Part shown: positions 11,568-26,300 of the stretch, in pieces
Position numbering within the stretch: position 1 is the stretch's first letter
Layout of the letters: each line of letters opens with the position of its first letter
Assembly: GCA_026168455.1 (NCBI GenBank)
Contig: CM047428.1
Location: forward strand, 14,169,313 to 14,233,312
DNA: 64,000 bases
DNA from: Theocolax elegans
Lineage: Eukaryota > Arthropoda > Insecta > Hymenoptera > Cerocephalidae
Reading direction: 5' to 3'
Translations under genes and position numbers: made by a program
Notes under the pieces: model-generated
The model's input: the letters and a program-made list of their open reading frames with translations, nothing else
Told to the model about the DNA's origin: nothing
Databases searched by the model: none

Positions 11568-14207
11568 CAAATGCTATTCTTTCGAGCCATTAGTTATTAA
11601 AATTTTCGTAATGTAAGATTATTTGGCATTCGAAACTGTTTTGTACATTGGCAAGGACTGACAGATTTAACTGTGTACCGGAGGGAAGTTACATTATTAT
11701 CGTATACGGTTCATCAAACTGGTATTTAACAATTTTTTTTGTTTGTTTGTTTATAAAAGAACAATTTTTTATTTTAAAATGACGAGGTTGCATGGGCAGT
11801 ATCGATGCGGTTGAAGAATGACGTGCTTGTAAATAAAACGAGATAAATTCATTTTAACATTGTTTTTCTGTCCGAATGACGTTTGCGAACTTTGAAGTAT
11901 GCATTTCGATTCTGACATTTCACAATTCTCATAGAAAATTGACCTTTTTTAATTATGCAAACTACATTTCTTCAGTTAGTAAGTTTTAGCCACATGGCAA
12001 GTTTCTATTCTAGCACTCCTTTCATTTAATAAAACAACCTATTATTGTAGTAATTGGACCGACAGATCGCACAACCATGAGTTCTATCATGCAGATTATT
12101 AAACTATATGTATACACACACGTATCATTAGAGTAAAAAAAAGCTAAGCGTATTTCGAAATGACAATTAATGTTTAATAAATTTTCTTTAATAAATGTAT
12201 TGTACACTTTCGTACAAGTAATTCAATTTATATGTAAGAACATACAAAAACCTATCATTTGATAGAAATTTAATTTTTTCATACATACTTGACAAAGAAA
12301 ATTGGCTTTCGATTCTTTTAAATTGTATGAACTTTAAATATCAATAATACAAACTTTGATAGATTTAACATTATTCATACTAAAACTAAATCAAATATCA
12401 ATCTACCGGTAACGTTTGATGTATATATATATTTATAAAAGCAAACGTTTCACAAGCACTTGCGGCGTATGAAAAATGGAAACGAACTTTATAAAAAAAT
12501 TATTTGTACACGTAGTGACAGTTTGTAAGTAGCTTATCAAAAATTGTATTAAAATATTGTTTTGAAACGGTTAGTAGTTTGTAACAGTAAATAGTCAACA
12601 ATTGAAAAATGTGTTTGTATCATACTCATATTCAAGGGTAAGAATCATTAACTACTGGAAATAAGTCACGATAATTTGTTTCGCTAGAATAACAATGTCT
12701 ATTAAAGATATGACTAGATAAACAATTCTAAATTATTGATAAAAAATGAAAATATCAATTTAATGGACAATTACATGAATTAAATGTATAGTCAAATTAA
12801 TTTATATACAGTTTCTCATTTAGTTAACCAAATAGATACAAAAAAAAAGTTTAGATGCATAATAACACAACGTTTTATTTCCAACAGCTCAGTTATAAAC
12901 CACAGGTATGAGTAATAGAAAAAGCTATGGATATTAAGAAGCTCGACAAGAGACGAATGAATTGCATATTTCAAAGTTATCACAAACGTGCTTCGTCGTC
13001 TGGAACCGCAAAGAACTGTCGATCCTACAAACTCTAGAAATTTTTTCATCCCTTACACCTCGTATCGTACGATTTAGTTTCGGTATTTCACAGCGGCAAA
13101 AGGCACCAAAACGAGAAAATTCTGACGTTTCAGGCAACAACAATGGCTTAACAAATTTTTCACGTCTAAAAAACTACAATCTGGCACAACCATTTTTTTC
13201 AACGTCCAATTTGATAGCATGTTTTTTTAATAGATCAACAATAACCCAGTGTATAACGTTTGGAAAAATACGATCAGAGCAGCCGATCGATACATTTGTG
13301 TAAATACTGAAATGCTTATATTGCTTTACTTATTTTTTCTTTTATAAAAATTTATTACTCGTAAGCAAATCTTTCGCAGTGTTATACGAGCTCGTTATAG
13401 GAACGACGATCTTCGACAATTCTTTTATAATTGTAATATTCAATTAAAAGCAATTAAAGTTGCTTAGAATAAAACAAACGTTTATTTAATGGATTAATGA
13501 TATGTTGAATTTTTCGACTGCAAGATGCATATGTTTCATAGTATTATGATTTTTCGATTAACATTGCTTGTTTCTACGCAAAATATAACTGAAATTTTCA
13601 CAATGCGGTTATTTTCAATATGTGTGATTTAAAAAGCCAATAATATATGTTCAGTATAGAAATATTATGTAACAAAAATATCGTTTATGAGTTATTAATA
13701 GTTATTGAAAGGCGATAGCTGAACTCGACAGTAAAGGATACGAAAGTAACAAGTCGCTATTTTCAATGTAATTAGAAAAAGCCCGTAATAGCGAAACATC
13801 CTGTAGAAAATAGGAGAATACTATTTAAAGACTAGTCGCGATTTTCGTCTCAACGATTCGGCATTTACTCACAATTTAATAAGTAAAACAAATTAGTGTG
13901 AATAAATTATAATTTATTATAATTTATTATAATTTATTTATCATTGAGGAAAAAATATGTAAAAGCAAGACTTAAAATGTGTTCAATTTTCTAAAAATAT
14001 TTTGAGAACGTCAAGTTTTAAAAATGAAATATAGTTTAGTTTTCAATTAAAAGAAAGGTATAAAATATACCTATTAATAAAAGTTTAACGAATCGTCAAA
14101 ACGTAATCCTCTTGCCACGGAGTTCCATTTACGTATATTAATATATTACCGACAAATGCTTTATATTATCATTACAGTGATATCGCAACAATAATAGCGT
14201 AACGCTT

Positions 14208-14276
14208 TGTGTACATATATATACATATGTATACATGTATATGTGCATATGTATACATATATGTACATATATACTG
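14208..14276. repeat. AT-rich palindromic (TACATATG)n tract
   Basis: An alternating purine-pyrimidine run of TACATATGTATAC-like units, self-complementary over about 65 bases. It is low-complexity sequence. Confidence 0.7.
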
Positions 14277-16491
14277 TAAGAAGCAACGACAATTGACTGT
14301 CGTTAACAAAGATTGCTTCAACGGCAAAAAAATCCTATTGCAAGTAACTATTTAACATCTAGTTTAGTTTTTAACTTCTACCGAGACTGTTTTGGGATTA
14401 ATTTCGAAGGATTCAATAAAGCACAATATCGTCTGTATATATAATAAAATTTAAATCAAATCAGTTTTTAATAAAATATGTAGTATCTATACATGTGTGT
14501 AGATTATTAACTTGTACAAAAAGTAAATAAAAATAGTCATGTTTCGAATCCTTAAGATATATATAGATTTTCTATTTTTATAAAATAATATTAAATACCA
14601 AAAGTCTCGATAATTCAAAGAGAATCCTTGCAAGTAGATTTAATCGCTACCTTATTCACTTACGTAACGTTTTGTAATTAGCTTATCATTAAAGAGCGGA
14701 CCAAACCGTGCTTATTGCATTTTACAATAAAAGTGCGCCTTTAAATATACAACTTGGCTTATATATTTCGTGCTACAATTTCTCTTATTGCTCGAAAATA
14801 TGCAGGTATTTTTACCGTTTACGGTAATGGATAGCTCAAATGATATGTGGTCGAAGCAAAATTTCTTTATCACAGAGTAATATGTGATAATTAAAAAAAC
14901 ATAAATTAAAAAACGCGTCCTTCTATCCATTTTCCGCATTACGGATTAATTTATAATTTAGAAAATAAAAGTTGTCGAATAAAAAAAATATCGTTTCTTT
15001 TCTCCTGCTAATGTATCTTTTATATCGATTTGCATAAATTCTTGTTGCTTTAGAAGAACTTTTTATTGCACTTATGTATTTATATAAAAATAGAATTGTA
15101 TTTTTATTCAATTCTTTCATAATCTATTAGATCAATTACTTTTGGATTTTATGAAATTATTTAATGCAAGTCATTCAATACAGAATGACTAAACAACAAA
15201 ATATACATATTTTTCCCAAATGTAAATAGTTTACAAAAAAAGTAGATCTTCTAAAGTGACAAAAAACAATTGTATCCGACACTCGTTTCATCATACTTTA
15301 CCCTTTAATCCATAAATTTTTGGTCTCGATTGTTTACAACTTACGCCTAAATATTGTCACGTTAAAAAACTAAATTTGTCCCTTTTGTTCCGTAATATCG
15401 CCGCGCCGCGATCTTGCGGGATTCACATAAAATATCAACGAGTTAAACCTCGTTGATCAATAATACAATGTTAAAGCTAATCACCTCGTGCGGTTGCTCG
15501 ACAAAATTACGTCTTTAAAGAAAAAAACAAACACGCTATTCGATAATAACAGTCACAACAAGGACGGTAACGAACGACTAAATCCTTATCCACATCAGCC
15601 GCGTCGTCTAAGTTACACACTTGCACCGTGTTTTGAAATTCGAGTCGATTGAAATATAAATTCGCTTGGTAAAAGTACTTACTACTTTAAAAGAAAATTA
15701 AAACAAGTCTGTACAGAAAATAGATAAAAAAAGTGTTGCAACCTACTTTCATCTCTACTTTTTCAAATAAAAATCCAAAGTACAATTGACGCAAACAATT
15801 CTTGACATTAAAAAATTGTACTCAGGAGATAATTTATAAATAACTTAATTAAAGAAAAATGTTTAAGAATCCCCTATTAATCTCTGTGAGTGCTGATCCT
15901 TTTGTACACCAAATCGGATAGGTATATGTATATCATGTTTTCCCGTTTGCTAAACATACACAATATTTACAGGAACTGAATAAAGTCACAAATCAATTCC
16001 GTTCCATGAGTACAACGAATTCATTCCAAATATGGGCCATTATACGACGTACCATGGTCTCATTTCGCTGCCCGTCTCTCACGCTATATATCACACTGTA
16101 AGAAGCTCGCGCACGTCAGGAAATGCACGAGTCGCAGTTTCACTCGAAAAATAATACGTGGCCTACTAACAAGCGCTGGAAAAATGTTAATAAAGATAAT
16201 AAGAATCATACAAAATAAAACTGTACAAAACGGTAAGTCAATGGCCACGCGATCGCAACGAATAAGTCGAAAGTTAATGAGTGAACGCGACGACGCGCAG
16301 AACAAATCGAAACGAGTGAAAGAAATGAGCAGAAAATGGTTCCCCACCTACGTAGTGAAATGCAAGGTAGGTACGAGACCGCAAACATAAAATTCCAACG
16401 ACTTTAGTTGTTTGGCTTGAACGACGTAAGGGCCCCCAAATGGAATTTAGATTGATTTCCATTGTGGTTTGTGGGAACCCCCCCTTGAATG

Positions 16492-17309
16492 TCAGGGAAG
16501 ACCCCGAGGTACCCATAGCGCTTTGCTCTGCTCTTCGTCGACCGAAGCTTTTACTTGCGTACATATGTATGCTATGTTCACTCCAGCCGGAATGATTGCT
16601 GAAACATACATTTAACTTTTATAATTTATTTGAACAGAGTAACATCAAATGATTAAAAAATATTAATCGAGACATTGTTTTTTAAGTAACATTCTATTTG
16701 TGCATAAATATTTAAAATAACGTAAAATATAAAATTTCTAAATATATTATTGTGAATGCTATACTACTAAACATGTACTCACCGTTTATAAAATGTCTAT
16801 ATTCAGATTCGAGTTTCAAAGCATGCTCATACATTTCTTTTGCAGCCTTAGCGCTGACTTTGTCACTAGGATAACGTGAGTCTTTCACCTCTTTAATTTG
16901 CTTTGTGCTCTTAAATTTGATCAATAATACTATGGGATATATCTGATGCCTGTGGAGTCGTTCGAGCGATGCTACTGATATATCCAAAATGCAATGAGAA
17001 CTCTGAAGGAAAAGTGCCAATAATAAATTTTTTTCAGTTACCCAAATCTTAAACTATAAATAATAAAAATAATACTCACTTTGTCACAGATATCTTTCAC
17101 AGCTTGCACTGTTGTGCATTCAAAGTAACTACCTTTTTTACGATAGTCTACGTAGAGTGAATCTCGTAAACCTTGCTCCAGAGTTGCTTGGGAGCAATGC
17201 ATCGCCTCTGGCAAACACCTGGTGAACTGACTTGGGAATTCTTGTAGAAGCTTCGTTGCTACGCACTCGTTAAGTGGGCCGACTATTAAAACTGGTCTTA
17301 GCGTTGGAT
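16492..17309 (-). CDS. Dlg5: Dlg5 guanylate-kinase-like domain exons and stop codon
   Basis: Three exons (17080-17309, 16783-17002, 16492-16598) encode the C-terminal domain. The nucleotide-binding loop position reads VGPLNECVATKLL, without the GxxGxGK[S/T] pattern, so the domain is a protein-binding, catalytically dead kinase fold as in other MAGUKs. Later parts include HCILDISVASLERLHRHQIY and PIVLLIKFKS. The last exon ends with TGA at 16492-16494 after a terminus resembling that of vertebrate DLG5. Confidence 0.9.
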
Positions 17310-20300
17310 CTAAAAGTAAAATGAATATTTCAATCTATGATATCGTTTCAAATTAATTAAAGTCAACCTCTAAATTATAAAAACAAAAGTCTTACAGTCT
17401 AGCCTTTCGACGCGTTGATAACTCAGTGGAAGATTCTCTTCATTTAAAGTTCCACTATCACTGTACCAACCCATGTTGACACCAGTGAGATGCGATAATT
17501 CTTTGCTATCCCTACTTGATGAGCGATGATGTTTCTTTCGCCTGAAGAAGCTTCGCCTTGCACTTGTAGTTCCACGCCTTCCTGCATCTGTTTCCAAGTC
17601 TCCTAATGACCTTCGTAAAAGGAGCTCTTCTTCGACCCTAAATAGATGAATTTGAATTAATACTTTTTAAAGTTCTATCATTATGTTTGATTTTTATTAT
17701 GTATTATTTTTAAAATTAAATACAAAAATTTGGGAAAGATTATATACTAATAATGCACTTAAAAATAAAATAATGCTTTTAACGCTCAGTTATAATGATT
17801 AACGCTTTCTTCACTTCTTACATGTTAAATTGTGCAATTGGTATTGTTTCGTTCCGTGACGATACGATGCGCTTCGTTTTTACATCAATAATTAATTTAT
17901 TAGATGTATTAAGATGCAAAAAAGAGAAAATTTAAGATTAAAATTTTTTGCGAGTGTTTTAATTTTTTTGTAATGAAAATACATAAAATGTAATTAGACA
18001 ATTATATAAACAAAAAGTAAGGTAATTTTTAGAAAAGTTAAGATTTCGAGTATGAAGGAGAGATTTTATAAATGTGAAGGATGTAAATGTCCAAATATTA
18101 ATTAATCGTTTGATTTTGATGATAAAATTTAATTGTCATAAATAGGAAGGTTGGGTAAATGTGGAACAAAATAAAGGTTAATTGCCAATGTTTCGTAGGT
18201 TGTATATAAAAATATTTAGGCAAATTTTTAAAATATATATATATGCGAGTAAGTTGTATGTAATCTAAGTGTCCAGTTGCACCACTATAATTAATTTAAT
18301 TTAAGTATTTATTTAAGTAAACATATAAAAAACTTCTATAAAGTGTTTAATGAATTTATAATTTTACTTAAAATGACTAAAAATTTAAAAAGCAACCGTA
18401 ATACATTTATACATGGGGAAACTTATTTTCCTTTAATCTGTTTGTCTTGAATAATCTAAAAATTATATAGAAAATTTTTCTCAGACTAGAGGACGCTGCC
18501 GCAGTGTGGAGCACTCTTAAGTATCTTTAAGCTAATACTTACTTAAATTTACTCGGTATGATACCGCAAGTTTGTCTTCTTCCGGTCTGATCAACTAACC
18601 AAGCTCTCCAATGTCCTGGTGTTCCATTGAACATTGTATTGTCCACGTATAATATATCATCTTTATTAAACTTAAGCTGCAGGCTATCACCAACTTCCCC
18701 GGTTCGGTCAAACATTGCCTTAACGTAGAAACTATCTCCAGGCTTGTCTTTTACTTCATTGTACCTTTCAGGTATATACTGGGCAATCAGGGTCACTTTA
18801 TCAGCAGGTCTAGCAAGTTCTAATGCAGCTTGTTCTGCTGTAGCTTGTCTTAAATCCACACCGTTATATTCAAGGATGCGATCGCCCGTGTGAAGACCAG
18901 CTTCTTCAGCTAGACAACCAGGTTGAACCGAATGGACGAAAATTCCGACTCCATTGCCACCAACAAGGGATATTCCAAGGTTTGAACATTTACGAGTTTC
19001 GATGAACAGGTAGCGAGGTTCGCTTGGTGGCGGTGTCTTGGCGTTTCGATTTTGCTCTTCCTGAGTTGGGCTGGGGAGAATTTCAGATTGAATTTTATTT
19101 TTTTCTACATTAAAAAAAAAAGTTAACATATATTAGTGATCAGCATTGAAATAAATATTAGTATATAATGTATCTCGAAGATGAGATGAGAATTGTCCAA
19201 GTGTGGCTACTCCAAGTTTCAGTTGGTAGACTTCAAGTAACCTTTTTTCTCTAAATATGTACATATATAGCATTCTTTAATTGTAAATATATTTATAATA
19301 TTAATGAAATTTGATTTTAAATTAATAGTTCTAAACATAAATTCACCTGCGGACAGTAGCGTTTTGTCGTTGTAAAGAGGCCGCTTGGTTCAGTTGAGCT
19401 CGCGTCATGTTGCGAATCCCGTCAAGGGTAAGACTACTGCGAAGCTCAGGTTTACGTATATTGATGTCCAATGATGCTGAGTTACGCATTTCTCGTTCGC
19501 GCTCTTGCGTTGTCCTTACCTATTGACGCAAATGAGTATACGCTTACACTAAGTTAGTTTTAAACATACATTAAGTAAATCAGTAGAGTTATGTCAATGT
19601 AAAATATTATCAATTAATTGATACAAAAATAATGAAGTAAATACATCTGAATTGCATACTAATATTAACAGTATTGGTATTTTCTGAAGAAATTTAACTA
19701 AATAGTTAAAAAGTAGTTACTGGCAAAAGAATAATAATATCGAGTAATAACCTCGAGAGATGCAGAAGCTCTTAATTCTCGATCTCTTTCTCGATCCCTT
19801 TCGCGTTCTTTAGGAGCTCGAATAGTCGGTATGGTTGCTTGTATGGGCGGCTGTATTGTAGTCTGATCTCGCTCGGGTTCGGAAGACTCGAGTGGTTCGA
19901 TGGTACTTTTACGCGATGCTTCTGGACTGTTACATGGTGTCGATGAGCCACTGTGGCTTGCCTCTTTTTCCCCGTTACCTTCAGAATCGCTCGACGATCC
20001 GGAACCTTCTAGCTCGCTGTACTCTGCGCATCGAAAACCAGAGTAATTGTGGTTAAGCATCGTTTATCCGCTTTTGTGACAGGCTAGATTCGTTTATTTT
20101 AAGATAAACATTGTTTTTGTTGATTCGGCTCTTTTTTTGTGAGATATTTCATATATCGATATAAATATAATTCTATATTGAGGTACGCGTTATAAAATTA
20201 TTTGTATCGTTACCTTGAATTTTTATTTTACTTTTAATGTTATCTATAAATTATTAGAAGGCAAAATATCAAAAAAGGGATGTAATTTATAAATATATAA

Positions 20301-23300
20301 AATGAAGCTCTCTTAAAATATTGAATAATGCCTGCACTAGTTAAAAATATTTTGTTATCTGGCACTCGTAGTGAAACTGTAAAGAAAATTTGTAAATTGT
20401 TAATTTTATGAATATGTTATTACCTAATAGAAATGTGATTAAATGTTAGTATAAACAAATAAAGATCATGCTAAGGGAACAACTACAATACTATTTACGT
20501 GTTTACAAGCATGCACAGAAAATGTCTCTAAGTTTTTAAAGTGTTAATTTGTTAATAAGAGGATGTTTATTCATACATTGATTAAAAATTATGTTCATAT
20601 AGGTTAGTAGCTGTAATGATGAATAAGAAATTAATTGCATAGTTGAGTAACTCCTTTGTAAAAAATGTGTACACTTATAAATTGTTATACTAAAGAACTA
20701 CTATTTAATAAATGTTCACAAAATTAAATGCCCAAATAAATATTATTAGGCTATTTATTACGGGATCTAATATCTAATAAATTTAAAAATACAAGTTTGC
20801 TCTAAACTACTAATACGCATAAAATAAACCATATAAAATAATATATGGCCAGTGTATATTAATCCGTCACCATAATTTTAATCCGGCTAAAAATGTGGAA
20901 TATTAAATTTGAGAATAAAGCTAAAAGAGAATATACATCCTCTGTGTAACTAAACATCAAATACTTACTGTCCGGGCTGTACTGGACTAGCATCGTAAAC
21001 GAGTTACCGCACTGCCTGAGTATGTTTGCGGCGACCTGATAAGAATCACAGGTTCTCATATTGATCCCGCAAACGTCGAGCAATTGATCTCCGACCTGTA
21101 ATCCAATTTGCGAGGCCAAACTATGCTCGGTCACCGAGGAAACGAAAACTCCTCCGCTCTCCAGGCAGGATATTTGAATACCCAAAGGTTCCTGACTTTT
21201 GTCGATATGGATTCGTCTGACCTGTCCGAGTGTCGGCCTCGGCTGCGCGTAACAATAATCAGGCATGCTCGAACGTTTGTTACCCCCAGGTCTGGCAGCT
21301 CCACTACTGGAACTTGAACCAGTCCCTGGACTGAGGATCTCGACGTGAAAACTGGGCATTGGACTTCCTCGTTCAGATGTTCTCTCGATGCTGCCGGATG
21401 AGAGCTTACCAATGCTACTCTTGGAAGTTACACTAGGATTTGAGGGTATCCGGAATCGTTGGTTCTCCTTCTTCCTCGGGAATGTCCCACCTTCGTACGA
21501 AACGTACGGTGGTACGTCGTACGAACTCATGGTTGGATGTGCGCGAGGTTTGTGATAGTGCAAATCGACCGAGGGAGTGTGCAGGTGTCCGAAATTCGGC
21601 TGAGGACTGTAGGGAGGCTCGAAGCAAAAAGATCGAGCGTCAGGGAGCCCTATCGACTCACCTGATTGAGCGCTAGGCAAGGATGGAGGTGATGGATATC
21701 TAGAATTAATACTTTGATGGGGGTGATGAGGATGTGAGTGCTGGGCAAACGGTGGAAAAGAAAAATTGCCTCGAGGTGTAGTCGAGGTACTTGCACCGTA
21801 CAACTGAGAGTGGACACGATTATGGTCAACCTTTTTGCCGTAGCAGTCAGACTTGATCGAGAAATCTATATCCGACGGAGACTCGGTCGACTCCTTGGTC
21901 ATAAATGATTTTTTTGTGTAACTTGGTAAGGGACTCTCGAAAGCCTTGTAGACGGTATGTCGGTTGCTTCCCGCAAAGTTGGCCAACGGTATTGGGTTAG
22001 AAATGCGGGTGTAATCATACGTATTCTCGTACTTAGGATTATTCAAAAGGACACTAAGAGGAAGCCGTTCTTTCGTCTTTCGTGGATGCAGGATCGTGCC
22101 CGTGCCATTCTGGATGAGGGGTCCTATGCGTGCCTTCGGCCACGTACCTCCGTTCTTCTCGGCGGTAGATTTCTCGGTGCCACCACTACCGCTGCTTACG
22201 CCGCTGGTGCCGCTGATACCGCTGCCGGTCCCATTGGCTCCTCGACGTTTGCTTCGTTTGAGAACGCCATTGTTACCTCCTGCACAAATAATTATTAAAC
22301 GTTTAATTTTATTTTATAAACAATTTAAAAAATTTTTTTTAAATATCTTAAGTGTACACCATAAATCACTGTAAATTATTTACCGTTGCTAGCTTTTTTA
22401 TGATAACTTTCGATGACAGAATCGAGTTTAGCAATCGCATCCTGTTCCTGCTCAAAAGTATTAGGGCTTGAATTCCTATGCCTCTTTTTCTTTTCGTCTC
22501 GATCTTTACTGTGCCTGCGTCCTCTAACTATATCAATTTTTTCACGGAAATTATCCCAAGCATTGCTAATTCCACTAGGTTTTTCATTGCTTATTGATTT
22601 CGAAACCTTGTAAACACTACGATCTCCAAAATTGGATGCGATGTAACGTCGGTCGTAATCTTCAGAAGTAGTTTTTAACATCATACGTTCCTGCTCAGTC
22701 TGCGAGCAACTGTTGACCATTTTTTGTTTCTCTGGGCTAAAACTACCTTCAATAGGCATCGCTTCTGCGCTTGAACCTGGGGCTAAAGGTATACCTTTTA
22801 AGGTCGTAATTGTTAAAACATCGGTTGATGTGTCGTTCAAAACTGCCATTGCTTCGTGAGATGAAGTTACTCCTTCCATCGGTTTACTGTTAATCTGGAA
22901 TTGAGAATTTTATTATATTTTAGTATTTATACATTAATAGATTAATGGTAACATTGTGATTTTGTTTCTATTTTAATGTGTAAAGGCCAAATGATTGAAT
23001 CGTCTTATTGAAATTAAAATGTTATTTAAATCAAACAAAAAATCTTACGTTTACTTAATTTCAAATTCTCGTAATCAATAATTTAATGTACAGCTAATAA
23101 TACAATTCTGCAAACAGTATTATATTGCATGTAAGTAAATCGCAATTCTAAAAATTTAAGGAATTAAGAAAAATGATGAATTTGATAAAATTTTAATATT
23201 AATAATTTATTTATTACTATGAAAACTACTAATTTGAACTGTTTACAGCATCGTACACATCAAATATAACAGTATTTTATTATACAATTATAATCTAGAA

Positions 23301-26300
23301 TAATACTTACATTTAAAACCCTGTCACCAACTGCAAGATAACCATCCTTAGCAGCTAAGCTACCCGGTGATATTTGAATACCCAAAGGTTCCTGACTTTT
23401 GTCGATATGGATTCGTCTGACCTGTCCGAGTGTCGGCCTCGGCTGCGCGTAACAATAATCAGGCATGCTCGAACGTTTGTTACCCCCAGGTCTGGCAGCT
23501 CCACTACTGGAACTTGAACCAGTCCCTGGACTGAGGATCTCGACGTGAAAACTGGGCATTGGACTTCCTCGTTCAGATGTTCTCTCGATGCTGCCGGATG
23601 AGAGCTTACCAATGCTACTCTTGGAAGTTACACTAGGATTTGAGGGTATCCGGAATCGTTGGTTCTCCTTCTTCCTCGGGAATGTCCCACCTTCGTACGA
23701 AACGTACGGTGGTACGTCGTACGAACTCATGGTTGGATGTGCGCGAGGTTTGTGATAGTGCAAATCGACCGAGGGAGTGTGCAGGTGTCCGAAATTCGGC
23801 TGAGGACTATAGGGAGGCTCGAAGCAAAAAGATCGAGCGTCAGGGAGCCCTATCGACTCACCTGATTGAGCGCTAGGCAAGGATGGAGGTGATGGATATC
23901 TAGAATTAATACTTTGATGGGGGTGATGAGGATGTGAGTGCTGGGCAAACGGTGGAAAAGAAAAATTGCCTCGAGGTGTAGTCGAGGTACTTGCACCGTA
24001 CAACTGAGAGTGGACACGATTATGGTCAACCTTTTTGCCGTAGCAGTCAGACTTGATCGAGAAATCTATATCCGACGGAGACTCGGTCGACTCCTTGGTC
24101 ATAAATGATTTTTTTGTGTAACTTGGTAAGGGACTCTCGAAAGCCTTGTAGACGGTATGTCGGTTGCTTCCCGCAAAGTTGGCCAACGGTATTGGGTTAG
24201 AAATGCGGGTGTAATCATACGTATTCTCGTACTTAGGATTATTCAAAAGGACACTAAGAGGAAGCCGTTCTTTCGTCTTTCGTGGATGCAGGATCGTGCC
24301 CGTGCCATTCTGGATGAGGGGTCCTATGCGTGCCTTCGGCCACGTACCTCCGTTCTTCTCGGCGGTAGATTTCTCGGTGCCACCACTACCGCTGCTTACG
24401 CCGCTGGTGCCGCTGATACCGCTGCCGGTCCCATTGGCTCCTCGACGTTTGCTTCGTTTGAGAACGCCATTGTTACCTCCTGCACAAATAATTATTAAAC
24501 GTTTAATTTTATTTTATAAACAATTTAAAAAATTTTTTTTAAATATCTTAAGTGTACACCATAAATCACTGTAAATTATTTACCGTTGCTAGCTTTTTTA
24601 TGATAACTTTCGATGACAGAATCGAGTTTAGCAATCGCATCCTGTTCCTGCTCAAAAGTATTAGGGCTTGAATTCCTATGCCTCTTTTTCTTTTCGTCTC
24701 GATCTTTACTGTGCCTGCGTCCTCTAACTATATCAATTTTTTCACGGAAATTATCCCAAGCATTGCTAATTCCACTAGGTTTTTCATTGCTTATTGATTT
24801 CGAAACCTTGTAAACACTACGATCTCCAAAATTGGATGCGATGTAACGTCGGTCGTAATCTTCAGAAGTAGTTTTTAACATCATACGTTCCTGCTCAGTC
24901 TGCGAGCAACTGTTGACCATTTTTTGTTTCTCTGGGCTAAAACTACCTTCAATAGGCATCGCTTCTGCGCTTGAACCTGGGGCTAAAGGTATACCTTTTA
25001 AGGTCGTAATTGTTAAAACATCGGTTGATGTGTCGTTCAAAACTGCCATTGCTTCGTGAGATGAAGTTACTCCTTCCATCGGTTTACTGTTAATCTGGAA
25101 TTGAGAATTTTATTATATTTTAGTATTTATACATTAATAGATTAATGGTAACATTGTGATTTTGTTTCTATTTTAATGTGTAAAGGCCAAATGATTGAAT
25201 CGTCTTATTGAAATTAAAATGTTATTTAAATCAAACAAAAAATCTTACGTTTACTTAATTTCAAATTCTCGTAATCAATAATTTAATGTACAGCTAATAA
25301 TACAATTCTGCAAACAGTATTATATTGCATGTAAGTAAATCGCAATTCTAAAAATTTAAGGAATTAAGAAAAATGATGAATTTGATAAAATTTTAATATT
25401 AATAATTTATTTATTACTATGAAAACTACTAATTTGAACTGTTTACAGCATCGTACACATCAAATATAACAGTATTTTATTATACAATTATAATCTAGAA
25501 TAATACTTACATTTAAAACCCTGTCACCAACTGCAAGATAACCATCCTTAGCAGCTAAGCTACCCGGTGATATTTTAGCAATATAAATTCCAATTTCCAA
25601 CGTGATTCCATGGGGTACAGAACCAAGCGGTAATTGAGTAGTCCTCAGTGATCTCCTACTCAACCTTCGCCTTCTGATAGTTAAAGTAGCTGGTCCAGCA
25701 TTTGATGATCTAAGAGTATCTAAAATCATCCTTGTCGATACGGAAGAACAATCGACATTATTGACTCTCAAAATACAATCGTTTACTCGAAGCTTGTTTT
25801 CGATTACGCTGCCAGGTGCAACCTGAGCAACGTAGACTCCTGTATCATCTGGATAATAAGGATTGTCCCTGCCACCGACAAGCATAAGCCCCAGATCGCG
25901 CTCGGAGTCAAGACCTAATCTAGCAAAGTCGAGGTGGACAGTCACTGCATCCCACTCACTATCCGAGTCATGAACGCTCTGTCCAAATTGACTTGTTCGG
26001 ATCGTGTGATCGCCCGACTCAATTTTTTCCTTCAGATCCTTGAGCTCCTTTGAGGCTTCATTCCGCTGCTTCTTGATGTCATCGGAATCACGTAACGCAT
26101 TCGCCAAATCTGAGACTGCTCGATCGCGTTCCTTTCGTAATCTATCGATAAACGAACAGTTATAGTGTTAGTTAAAATTTCATTATATTTATCATAAAAC
26201 AAAATATTACTAAAATGAAGTAGTTAAAGTAATTATTTAATCTTTGTCGAATAAAATAATTACTTTTTCTTGTCATAATAAATAAAATATAGTATTACCT

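Larger units (their letters stand above)
8045..16491. other. Intergenic region between convergent Spätzle-like and Dlg5 genes
   Basis: It contains the 3' UTRs of both genes but no supported coding exon. Open frames here (for example 12962-13303 plus, and the overlapping frames near 16084-16564 in the Dlg5 3' UTR) lack domain signatures. Several AATAAA strings occur (for example near 9283), but I cannot choose a polyadenylation site. The structured items, listed separately, are two hairpins near 8.4-8.55 kb, an inverted-repeat element near 11.4 kb and an AT palindrome near 14.2 kb. Confidence 0.6.

Noticed and set aside
12816..13303. Cluster of open frames on both strands in the intergenic region
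   Set aside because: No recognisable domain and no splice partners. Frames of this size occur by chance.
21433..22298. Plus-strand and other-frame open frames opposite Dlg5 (also at 23640-24498)
   Set aside because: They are shadows of the Dlg5 coding exons, and the minus frame alone has PDZ motifs and consistent splicing.
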